A stretch of DNA of 10,021 bases from an uncultured bacterium (GTDB taxonomy: Bacteria; Actinomycetota; Coriobacteriia; Coriobacteriales; Coriobacteriaceae). Shown piece by piece: positions 1 to 6,202 of this stretch. Location: positions 1-10,021 of the forward strand of contig CAJMSV010000063.1 of NCBI GenBank assembly GCA_905216175.1, in the 5' to 3' direction. Under the pieces are notes generated by a model that saw only the letters and a program-made list of their open reading frames with translations, was not told where the DNA came from and did not search any database. Within the stretch, counting starts at the first letter, position 1. Every line of letters begins with the position of its first letter. Position numbers and translations under genes: made by a program.

Positions 1-419
1 GCGGCATGTTCCTTACGCGACCCGCGCGAGGAGGTGTCCTCGCTGTACTCGAGCGGGCGGTAGCCGCGCGCGACCTCGGCCACGGCCTTGGCAGCCGATT
101 CCGCGAGCGGGGCGCGACCCAAGTTGGTATGGATAACCACACCCGTGGCGTTGACGGCGGGACGCAGGCTCGGCAGCGCGGAGCGATGCGCACGCCACTC
201 GATGGCCGAGGCCAGCTCGCGCTTGGAACGCGGCGCGGCACCGGCGCGAATCGCGGCGCGCTCCTCGTCGAGCTCAGCAGTCACAGCAGCATGGACCACC
301 GCGTCGCAGGTATCCCCTGCCGCCTTCACCACCGGCCACTCGGCAAGCAGCTCGTTGACGGAAGGAATGGCGCGCAGGCGGGCGCGCACCTCATCGGGCA
401 TGTTCTGGCTATCGCTCAT
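1..419 (-). CDS. selA: SelA, L-seryl-tRNA(Sec) selenium transferase (N-terminal part, runs off window)
   Basis: SelA is a PLP enzyme that converts seryl-tRNA(Sec) to selenocysteinyl-tRNA(Sec) using selenophosphate, in the cytoplasm. Only the first 139 codons are present; the reading frame is open through position 1, and the PLP-binding lysine lies beyond the edge. The N-terminal domain has the usual helical start (IPSVNELLAEWP, residues 19-30). It is followed by the family signature LRPAVNATGVVIHTNLGRAP at about residues 85-104, then PLEY and RGSRKEH near residues 122-137. E. coli SelA has the same order (LRPVINLTGTVLHTNLGRA, then LEYD). The ATG at 419 is chosen because GAAAGG sits 6 bases upstream (426-431) and the protein length before the signature fits the family. 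It lies 76 bases downstream of the molybdopterin oxidoreductase gene and may be cotranscribed with it. Its presence implies that the organism makes selenoproteins, plausibly a Sec-type formate dehydrogenase encoded elsewhere. Confidence 0.93.
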   Translation of the reverse strand, partial: MSDSQNMPDEVRARLRAIPSVNELLAEWPVVKAAGDTCDAVVHAAVTAELDEERAAIRAGAAPRSKRELASAIEWRAHRSALPSLRPAVNATGVVIHTNLGRAPLAESAAKAVAEVARGYRPLEYSEDTSSRGSRKEHA

Positions 420-425
420 GTGCGA

Positions 426-431
426 CCTTTC
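426..431 (-). promoter_or_regulatory. Ribosome binding site of selA
   Basis: Read on the minus strand this is GAAAGG, 6 bases before the ATG at 419. It supports that start codon for selA. Confidence 0.6.
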
Positions 432-444
432 AAAACCAAAGGTG

Positions 445-490
445 AATCAATCGTTCGAACGTCAAACTATCAGCCAATTCGATCGGCTGA
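445..490 (-). promoter_or_regulatory. Spacer upstream of selA with palindrome and weak hairpin
   Basis: The 76-base gap between the oxidoreductase stop and selA contains a perfect 10-base palindrome CGTTCGAACG (452-461). It also contains an inverted repeat TCAGCC/GGCTGA (470-475 and 485-490) with a 9-base loop. The nonamer AATCAATCG occurs on the plus strand at 445-453 and again at 494-502. The hairpin has no T-run after it in either direction, so it is a poor terminator. TTGAC-type hexamers occur on the minus strand at 490-495 and 460-465, but neither has a convincing -10 partner at normal spacing. An operator or processing site is possible but unproven. Confidence 0.2.
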
Positions 491-495
491 GTCAA

Positions 496-2613
496 TCAAT
501 CGCTATTATCCTCGCGTGCCGCGATCTTTTCCACGCGAACGGCGTTTTCCTGGGTGAGCGCGGCGCCCGTCAACGGGTCCCAACGCAACGGTGTATGGTC
601 GAGCGGGCCCACGCCCAAGGCTTGAGCGCCACCGGCATCGGCGCCAAACGAACGCCCGCCGGGAGCAGCCGAGGTGAAGATGCACGCCGGATGCAGATAG
701 GGCGTCGTCTCCACGCGCACGCGATCGCGGCCCATGTCGCTCACAAGCTCGACGACCTCGCCATCGGCGATACCCCTGCGAGCGGCGGCATCGGCATTCA
801 TCTGCACGGCGTCCAAGTCGGAACCCGCCTCGGCGGCACCTGCCGCCGCGAGCCTGCGCGAGGTGTGCGACTCAAAGGGACGGTTGCCGCTAATGAGGCG
901 AAACATTCCCGGACCGGGCTCCACCATGGGAGCGATCCAGTTGGGTACACGACCCAGGCCGGCTCGTTCCCATACGTCGCTTGCCAGCGCAATTTTGCCG
1001 CCATCCAGGGGAATCGCCGGCTCGCCCGTACGCGACGGCAACGCAACACCTGTGTCGGCCCAGCCGCGCTCCTTGAGCTCGTCCAGATCAATCCCAAACG
1101 GCGCCACCTGAGCAGCCGCCAGATCGTCGGACGTAAAGTCGAAGCACTCGCCAACGCCGCAGGCCGCAGCCAGCCCGGCAAAGATCTCCCGCCCCGGTCT
1201 CGTGTCGTCATGTAAAACGGGCAGCACAGCGTTGCGGTAGAACACGCGCGCATCGTTGACGCCCGCCACCGTTCCCACGCCGCGGTCGGCCTCCAGATAC
1301 GTCACGTCGGGCAGCACGAAGGCAGAAGCACGTGCCGTCTCGGACCAGCGAATATCAATCGTCACAAGCAAGTCGAGCCGCTGCAAAATACTCAACCAAG
1401 CCTGTGCATTGCCATAGCCCGCACCAGGGTTACTGGCATAGACGATGAGCCCACGCAAATCGCCGGCAAGAATCGACTGACCGATGGTCGTGCACAGGCC
1501 GCGCTCGGGATCGACGAGCGGATAGCGCTCGGACCCCAGCTTGGGCCCACGCGGCACCGGCGGCGTCGCAAAGCGCGTGGGATCGAGGTCGCCCAACACA
1601 AGCGGCGTGGGCGGATTGAGCGCGCCGCCCGCATGCCCGATGCAGCCCAGCAGCACATCGACCAAGCAGATAGCGCGCGCGGTCTGGGTGCTATTGGCAT
1701 ACGCGATACCGATGCCACCATGAAAGCCCGCATCCACCACAGCGGCAGGCGCGGCGGCAGCGAGATCGCGCGCCGTGGCGACAATCTCTGCGGCCGGCAC
1801 GTCGCACATCGACTCGGCCCACTCGGGCGTCCAAGGACGGGCCGCCTGCGCCAGCTCGTCAAAACCCGTGGTATAGCGGTCCACGAACTCGTGGTCGTAC
1901 AGATCCTCGGCAATCAACACGTGGGCAATACCCAACAGCAGCGCCAAGTCGCAGCCCGGGCGTACGCGCAGCCAGCGGTCGGCAACAGCAGCCGAGCCGC
2001 TGCGCCGGGGGTCGACCACGATGATCTTCGCCCCGCGCCGGCGCGCATCGTTGAGTGCATCAACGGCCCCCATCGTCGACGAATCGACAATGGAACGCCC
2101 CAGGTACATGATGCAGTCGGTATGCGCCTGGTCGGAGGCGGGACTATAGCCCAGGCTGTGCTCCCAACCGGTAAGTCGGCTAACCTCGCAGGCACCATCG
2201 GCACCGTATACGTTGGGCGAACCCAGCGCATGCATAAAACGATACGCCCAGTAGCGGTCGAACGAGGGCACGCCGAGCGTCATGCCCAGCGCACGGGCAC
2301 TATGCTCGTCAATAATCTCCGCGAGGCGCTCCGCAATATCCGAGAACGCCTCGTCCCAGCTCACGGCATCGAAACCCGAGCCATCCTGGCGGCGGCGCAT
2401 GGGGTGCAAAATGCGGTCGCGCTCGTCAAACGGCATTGCCAGACGATGCCGTCCGCGGGCGCACAGGGCACGCGCCGCGCACGGATGCCCCACAACCGGC
2501 AGTTCAGCCACCACACGCCCATCCTCAACGCGTGCCGCAAAGGCGCAATCGGCATAGCATCCCCCGCATGTGGTCACCACGGCGCGACCGTCACGCTCCA
2601 CAGCAGATGCCAT
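496..2613 (-). CDS. Cytoplasmic molybdopterin (bisPGD) oxidoreductase, formate-dehydrogenase-like, substrate uncertain
   Basis: The protein has 705 residues, about the size of E. coli FdhF (715). It belongs to the DMSO reductase superfamily. An N-terminal [4Fe-4S] motif is formed by Cys16, Cys19, Cys23 and Cys51. The Mo/W ligand position is Cys142 in ACEVSRLTGW, placed by a shared spacing of 13 residues to a conserved Gly in FdhH and Nap. Pterin-binding blocks follow (IIVVDPRRSG near 197-206, SETARASAFVLPDVTYLEAD near 430) and then the C-terminal domain (PLRWDPLTGAALTQEN). There is no Tat signal or membrane segment, so it should be cytoplasmic. FdhH has Sec-His and an Arg in VNPVRG; here Cys is followed by Glu143, and LNPPT has Thr336 at the Arg position. 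Formate as substrate is therefore doubtful. The C-terminal style recalls the PhsA/PsrA (sulfur compound) branch, but that is only an impression. ATG 2613 is chosen over GTG 2631 because AAAGGGG lies 8 bases before it. Confidence 0.85.
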   Translation of the reverse strand: MASAVERDGRAVVTTCGGCYADCAFAARVEDGRVVAELPVVGHPCAARALCARGRHRLAMPFDERDRILHPMRRRQDGSGFDAVSWDEAFSDIAERLAEIIDEHSARALGMTLGVPSFDRYWAYRFMHALGSPNVYGADGACEVSRLTGWEHSLGYSPASDQAHTDCIMYLGRSIVDSSTMGAVDALNDARRRGAKIIVVDPRRSGSAAVADRWLRVRPGCDLALLLGIAHVLIAEDLYDHEFVDRYTTGFDELAQAARPWTPEWAESMCDVPAAEIVATARDLAAAAPAAVVDAGFHGGIGIAYANSTQTARAICLVDVLLGCIGHAGGALNPPTPLVLGDLDPTRFATPPVPRGPKLGSERYPLVDPERGLCTTIGQSILAGDLRGLIVYASNPGAGYGNAQAWLSILQRLDLLVTIDIRWSETARASAFVLPDVTYLEADRGVGTVAGVNDARVFYRNAVLPVLHDDTRPGREIFAGLAAACGVGECFDFTSDDLAAAQVAPFGIDLDELKERGWADTGVALPSRTGEPAIPLDGGKIALASDVWERAGLGRVPNWIAPMVEPGPGMFRLISGNRPFESHTSRRLAAAGAAEAGSDLDAVQMNADAAARRGIADGEVVELVSDMGRDRVRVETTPYLHPACIFTSAAPGGRSFGADAGGAQALGVGPLDHTPLRWDPLTGAALTQENAVRVEKIAAREDNSD

Positions 2614-2621
2614 CTCGATTA

Positions 2622-2628
2622 CCCCTTT
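2622..2628 (-). promoter_or_regulatory. Ribosome binding site that fixes the oxidoreductase start
   Basis: On the minus strand AAAGGGG lies 8 bases ahead of ATG 2613. The in-frame GTG at 2631 begins immediately upstream of this element and has no good site of its own, so the shorter start is preferred. Confidence 0.65.
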
Positions 2629-2677
2629 CACAAGTCAAACACAACACGCCAACAGCCCGGCAACGAGCCCCAGACCC

Positions 2678-2713
2678 AAAAAGCCTCCCGCACGGCACCG
2701 CCCCGCGGGAGGC
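2678..2713 (-). terminator. Intrinsic terminator after focA
   Basis: Reading the minus strand, GCCTCCCGC (2713-2705) pairs perfectly with GCGGGAGGC (2691-2683) around a 13-base loop, and TTTTT follows (2682-2678). A nine-pair GC-rich stem with a T-run is a textbook rho-independent terminator. It begins 22 bases after the focA stop codon and closes the hydrogenase-focA transcription unit. The oxidoreductase downstream must use its own promoter or read-through. In the 64 bases between terminator and that gene no good -35/-10 pair is visible. Confidence 0.85.
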
Positions 2714-2735
2714 CCAACGTCAAACAGACGGTACC

Positions 2736-3575
2736 TTACGCCTCGGACTTCTTGGCGTAGATAAACCAGTAGCCGAGCGCGATCAGAACCGCACCGCCCA
2801 CGATGTTGCCCAGCGTGGCGGCGGATAGGTTAAACGCAATGCCCGCGACGTTGAGCGCATCGGCCCCGGCAACCTTGGCACCATAACCGCATGCATGCAT
2901 CACGGCGCCCATGGGCAAAAAGTACATGTTGGCAACGCAGTGCTCAAAACCGCAGGCCACAAAGGCTGCGATGGGCAGCAGAATGCCCACAACCTTATCG
3001 ACCACGGTCTTGCCGGCGGTACCGATCCACACGGCCAGGCACACAAAGATGTTGCACAGGATGCCGCGGAAGAAGATCGTCACCCAGTCGATCGTCACCT
3101 TGCCGGCGGCGACGCTCACCATGGAATTGGCGACCGCCTCGCCGTTGAGCTTGTAAATGCCGGCCATATACACCAAAAAGACGATGAACAGGGCACCGAC
3201 AAAATTGCCGACCCACACGACGACCCAGGCCTTGAGCATCTGGGCCAGAGTGATCTTTTTGCTCTTGAGCGCGCAGACCATAAGCGAATTACCGGTAAAC
3301 AGCTCGGCGCCGCACACCAGTACCAGCACCAGGCCCAGGCAAAAGCACAGACCGCCCACGACGCGCTGGGCACCCCAGCCCAGCGTGCTGTCGCTCAAGA
3401 ACACCGTAAAGAACAGGCCGCCGAAGGCGATAAACGCACCGGCGAACATTGCCAACAGAAAGGCCTTAGCGACCGGCAGGTTAGCCTTGGTCACGCCGGC
3501 GGCCTCGGTCTTGGCCTCGATCGCGGCGGGCGCCAGGCAATCGGGAGCGGGATATTCTGCCTTGGAATCTGCCAT
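2736..3575 (-). CDS. focA: Formate channel of the FocA/NirC (FNT) family
   Basis: This inner-membrane pentameric channel moves formate/formic acid in or out of the cell and so feeds the adjacent formate hydrogenlyase. The 279-residue product is normal for the family (E. coli FocA 285). It has six hydrophobic segments after a soluble N-terminus of about 36 residues. The omega-loop motif CGAELFTGN carries Thr94, equivalent to E. coli Thr91. The proton-relay His is His212 in FEHCVANM, equivalent to His209, and the FEHxxANM...PMG block is intact. These residues favour formate over a nitrite-specific NirC. ATG 3575 is preferred because the upstream GTG at 3614 directly abuts the hycI stop and would add 13 poorly conserved residues. 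The ribosome site is only moderate (AGGAAAGAAGTGA). It is the last gene before the terminator at 2678-2713, matching the position of focB at the end of the E. coli hyf operon. FocA versus FocB naming cannot be settled here. Confidence 0.93.
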   Translation of the reverse strand: MADSKAEYPAPDCLAPAAIEAKTEAAGVTKANLPVAKAFLLAMFAGAFIAFGGLFFTVFLSDSTLGWGAQRVVGGLCFCLGLVLVLVCGAELFTGNSLMVCALKSKKITLAQMLKAWVVVWVGNFVGALFIVFLVYMAGIYKLNGEAVANSMVSVAAGKVTIDWVTIFFRGILCNIFVCLAVWIGTAGKTVVDKVVGILLPIAAFVACGFEHCVANMYFLPMGAVMHACGYGAKVAGADALNVAGIAFNLSAATLGNIVGGAVLIALGYWFIYAKKSEA

Positions 3576-3614
3576 GTCAATCACTTCTTTCCTAATCAGC
3601 AGGGACAAGCGCAC

Positions 3615-4118
3615 CTATTGCTCTTGTCCCAAGCGGACAAAGTGGGAAAAGTCGTTGGCGGCCACGGCGTCGTACACGGCGTCGACGGCCTCAAAGACCT
3701 CCGGGGACATGGGGTTATAGAACTCCGTATCGCCCGGCTGAATCCCTATGAAGACGATATCTTCGCACGATTGCTCAATCTCTTCGATCAGAATCGACAA
3801 AGGGAGCGAATGCGTGGTGAACATCGACTTGCGGGCCACATCACGTTTGTCAAGCAGGCGAATGGCGCCGACGGGCAGCGCCATATCGGCGGCATCGACC
3901 AAAACCAAACGCGGCGGACGCTCACGCTTGACCTCGATGATGTCATCCTCGGGCGTCTGACCGCCATCGATGGTGTACCAACCGGCAAGCGGCGCGTCCT
4001 CCATCTTTTTGGAGAGCACGGGGCCGGCGGCATCGTCGGCACGCAGCACGCTTCCCGCCGTGAGCACAATGCCCGCAAACGGGGCCCCGTTCACACGACC
4101 ATCCACAACGCGACCCAT
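3615..4118 (-). CDS. hycI: HycI-type hydrogenase maturation endopeptidase
   Basis: HycI is a nickel-dependent aspartic-type endopeptidase. It removes the C-terminal tail of the hydrogenase large subunit once nickel has been inserted, here most likely of HyfG. The product has 167 residues (E. coli HycI 156). The family residues are present: Asp29 (equivalent to E. coli Asp16, in RADDAAGP), Asp75 (Asp62, in LVLVDAADM) and His103 (His90, in TTHSLPL). FIGIQPGDTEFYNPM matches the E. coli FLGIQPDIVGFYYPM block. Two points are unusual: about 13 extra N-terminal residues, and replacement of the usual GNxxxGDDGxG loop by AGSVLRADDAAG. The ATG overlaps the stop of the preceding gene by one base (TAATG), with GGGGAGG 8 bases upstream, indicating coupled translation. 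In E. coli the hyf operon lacks its own protease gene, so linkage here makes the operon more self-contained. Confidence 0.92.
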   Translation of the reverse strand: MGRVVDGRVNGAPFAGIVLTAGSVLRADDAAGPVLSKKMEDAPLAGWYTIDGGQTPEDDIIEVKRERPPRLVLVDAADMALPVGAIRLLDKRDVARKSMFTTHSLPLSILIEEIEQSCEDIVFIGIQPGDTEFYNPMSPEVFEAVDAVYDAVAANDFSHFVRLGQEQ

Positions 4119-4699
4119 TACTGCAACCTCCCCGTCAAATACACACCCGACACATCGCGCACGCGCTCAATCAGATCGCGAAACTTCATTAAGAACGCGA
4201 CCTGCTGGGCATGCAGGCCAAAGTCGTCATCGAACACCGAGATGCCAGCCTTGGCCGAGCCGCGAAAACCGCGCTCGTCGAGCAGCGCATCGCAGGCCTC
4301 GAGCAGCGACGGCACCGCCGCCTTGTCGAGCTGGCACTCGCCAAAGGAGCGGATGGCCTCGAACTTGGTCTTGGCCTCCCCCTCCGGCAACGCGTCGACG
4401 AGCGAATAGAACACATCCACCGGCACCGACAGGCGCGGCTCAAAGCAGTCGAGCACGCCGGTGTGGTGGCCCACGGCGAGCGTGTAGTACAGCACGTCGC
4501 AGGCCTCCTGGGGAACGTCTTCCTCAGTCTCCACAAACTTACGCGTGAGCTCGTAGAAGACCACCTGGTCGGGCGCATGGCCCAGGCAGGGGTCGGCGAC
4601 GCCCTCGGCGGCCTCGTCGCTTGCGCGCGAGGCATCGCCAAAGGAGCCGCCGAGCATACCGGGGCCCGCAAAGTAACCAGAGCGGTCCGTGAGCTCCAT
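4118..4699 (-). CDS. hyfJ: HycH/HyfJ-type formate hydrogenlyase assembly protein
   Basis: HycH-family proteins are soluble factors needed for assembly or maturation of the group 4 hydrogenase; their exact chemistry is not established. Residues from about 45 onwards match E. coli HycH throughout. Examples are QVVFYELTRKFVE (E. coli KVVFSQLSRKFID), DVLYYTLAVGHHTGVLDC (QVVYYSLAIGHHLGVIDC) and a C-terminal SGVYLTGRL (SAIYLMVRR). The 193-residue length exceeds E. coli HycH (136). The excess is an N-terminal stretch of about 45 residues, rich in Gly, Ala and Asp, and a longer segment around FRGSAKAGISVFDDDFG. ATG 4699 directly follows the hyfI stop codon, and GGAGG lies 7 bases ahead of it, so the long start is well supported. 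It overlaps hycI by one base. The symbol follows operon position in E. coli hyf; hycH is the equivalent in hyc. Confidence 0.9.
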   Translation of the reverse strand: MELTDRSGYFAGPGMLGGSFGDASRASDEAAEGVADPCLGHAPDQVVFYELTRKFVETEEDVPQEACDVLYYTLAVGHHTGVLDCFEPRLSVPVDVFYSLVDALPEGEAKTKFEAIRSFGECQLDKAAVPSLLEACDALLDERGFRGSAKAGISVFDDDFGLHAQQVAFLMKFRDLIERVRDVSGVYLTGRLQ

Positions 4700-5482
4700 C
4701 TAGCGACCTCCGGCCAGCACCAGATCCTGCAGCGCCGAGTACACCTCGACGCGGCGCGGATCGTCCTGCTTGTCGATGAGCAGCGCCATGGCACCGCGGA
4801 TATCGCCCTTGGGCGCGCCCTCGAGCGTATCCATAAACTCATTGGCCAGGTCGCGGCCGTAACGGTAGCCGCTCATGGCGCGAGCCTCGCGCTCGATGGC
4901 AACGCGCAGCTTGTACGGCACACCGGGATGAAGGATATCGGCCTGCTCGACGGCGGCCTCCACCGTGGACTCGGCATGGAGCTTTTGGTCCAGCAGACCG
5001 AGCGCCATGGCAAAGCCGTAGACGGTCTGCGCGGGGCTGGGCGGGCAGCCGGGGATGTAGACATCGACCGGCAGAATCTTGTCCGTGCCACCCCAGACGC
5101 AGTAGTTGTCGTAGAAGATGCCGCCGGTGCAGCCACACGCGCCATAGGACACCACGATCTTGGGATCGGGTGCGGCCTCAAAGGCGCGCAGGGCCGGCAT
5201 GCGCATGGCACGCGTCACGGCACCGGTGTACAGCAGCACATCGGCGTGACGGGGCGAGGGCACGACCTTGATGCCAAAGCGCTCGACGTCGAAGACGGGC
5301 GTGATGGAACCGAAGATCTCGATCTCGCAGCCGTTGCAGCCGCCGCAGTCAACACGGTAGACGTACACCGAGCGCTTGATCTTCTTAAGAAGGGTCGCCT
5401 TGGCCTTCTCGATGCTCTCGTCGAGCTCGATCTTGGTCGGGCGGTACTGAAGCCGCTCGGGCAAAAGCGTGGGTTCGGCCAT
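4700..5482 (-). CDS. hyfI: [NiFe]-hydrogenase-4 small subunit HyfI (HycG/NuoB-like)
   Basis: This is the electron-transferring small subunit that carries the [4Fe-4S] cluster next to the NiFe site and passes electrons from HyfH to HyfG. It sits on the cytoplasmic face of the membrane complex. The 260-residue protein closely matches E. coli HycG (255): LLKKIKRSVYVYRVDCGGCN near residues 31-50, FGIKVVPSPRHAD, GAVTRAMR, YCVWGGTDKILPVDVYIPGC and GYRYGRDLA. Expected cluster ligands are Cys49, Cys52, Cys116 (YGACG) and Cys146 (IPGCPP); a further Cys46 is conserved in HycG. ATG 5482 has AAGGAGGAG 5 bases upstream (5488-5496), and the hyfH stop lies just 2 bases before the start. Its own TAG abuts the next ATG. 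No anomalies are seen in this gene. Confidence 0.96.
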   Translation of the reverse strand: MAEPTLLPERLQYRPTKIELDESIEKAKATLLKKIKRSVYVYRVDCGGCNGCEIEIFGSITPVFDVERFGIKVVPSPRHADVLLYTGAVTRAMRMPALRAFEAAPDPKIVVSYGACGCTGGIFYDNYCVWGGTDKILPVDVYIPGCPPSPAQTVYGFAMALGLLDQKLHAESTVEAAVEQADILHPGVPYKLRVAIEREARAMSGYRYGRDLANEFMDTLEGAPKGDIRGAMALLIDKQDDPRRVEVYSALQDLVLAGGR

Positions 5483-5484
5483 GG

Positions 5485-6201
5485 TTACTCCTCCTTCGTA
5501 TCAAAATCCATGATGATGCCCTCGACCGGCGCCGGACCAGCGGGAATCTCGGGCGCATCGGGGTTGAGCTCGCGGTCGATATACTCCGGGTTCACGCCGT
5601 GGCCGCCCAGATACTCCATGCCGGGACCCTGGGGCTCGCCGGACGCAAGCGTCTCGTTGGCAGCCATGCCGGCAGCGTTGCCGGTCTTTACGGCCGAGGC
5701 GGCGCGCAGGGCGTCGAGCTCGCGCTTGCACTCCTGGCACATACCGACGGTGCGGGCGGCCTGCTCGGCCTCCATGCCGCCGGCCTTTTGCAGCAGGCGC
5801 TTGGCGTAGTCGATCTCCTTGTGCGGGGCAAACGGCTTGCCGCAGCGCGAGCAGTGCTCGAGCGTATAGACGCTCTTGCTGGTGAGGTCGTCCTTGCTCA
5901 TGACGGCCAGCTCAAACTCCTCGGTGAGCTTGATGGCCTCCATGGGGCAGGCCTCCTCGCAGCGGCCGCAAAAGATACAGCGGCCGTAGTCGATCGACCA
6001 GGTGATGGTGTCGGCCGCAAGGTCGGTGTCCATGCGAATGGCATCGGCCGGGCACGCCACGCCGCAGGCACCGCAGGCGATGCAGAGCTCCGCGTTGTGC
6101 TCGGGCTTGCCGCGCATGTCCTTGTTGGTGGGAAACGGCGCAAACGGGTACTTGACCGTCGCGTCGCCGGCCTTGGCGTTAACCTTCCAAAGCTTCAGCA
6201 T
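5485..6201 (-). CDS. hyfH: Two-cluster ferredoxin subunit HyfH (HycF-like) with C-terminal extension
   Basis: HyfH is a polyferredoxin subunit that relays electrons from the formate dehydrogenase side to the small subunit, like NuoI in complex I. Two [4Fe-4S] motifs are complete: Cys40/43/46/50 (CIACGACGVACP) and Cys75/78/81/85 (CIFCGRCEEACP). FRGKPE-like and ELAV blocks agree with E. coli HycF. Two later CxxC pairs (117/120 in CSRCGKPFAPHKEIDYA and 155/158 in CQECKRE) also match HycF and could bind a metal. The protein has 238 residues against 180 in HycF. The excess is about 60 C-terminal residues rich in Gly, Pro, Asp and Glu, with no further cysteines. ATG 6201 is chosen because the homology begins exactly there and GAGGAGG (6211-6217) lies 9 bases upstream. 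The frame stays open further upstream, but that part reads inside hyfG and is not conserved. Confidence 0.94.
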   Translation of the reverse strand: MLKLWKVNAKAGDATVKYPFAPFPTNKDMRGKPEHNAELCIACGACGVACPADAIRMDTDLAADTITWSIDYGRCIFCGRCEEACPMEAIKLTEEFELAVMSKDDLTSKSVYTLEHCSRCGKPFAPHKEIDYAKRLLQKAGGMEAEQAARTVGMCQECKRELDALRAASAVKTGNAAGMAANETLASGEPQGPGMEYLGGHGVNPEYIDRELNPDAPEIPAGPAPVEGIIMDFDTKEE

Positions 6202-6202
6202 A

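Noticed and set aside
496..2613. In-frame UGA selenocysteine codon in the oxidoreductase.
   Set aside because: The metal-ligand position is an ordinary Cys codon and the frame has no internal stop.
2614..2682. Sigma-54 or sigma-70 type promoter before the oxidoreductase gene.
   Set aside because: No GG/GC pair at sigma-54 spacing was found. The best -35-like hexamers lack a credible -10 or would lie too close to the start codon.
3576..3614. GTG start at 3614 for focA.
   Set aside because: It abuts the hycI stop and would add 13 residues before a typical FocA N-terminus. ATG 3575 is more likely, although its ribosome site is only moderate.
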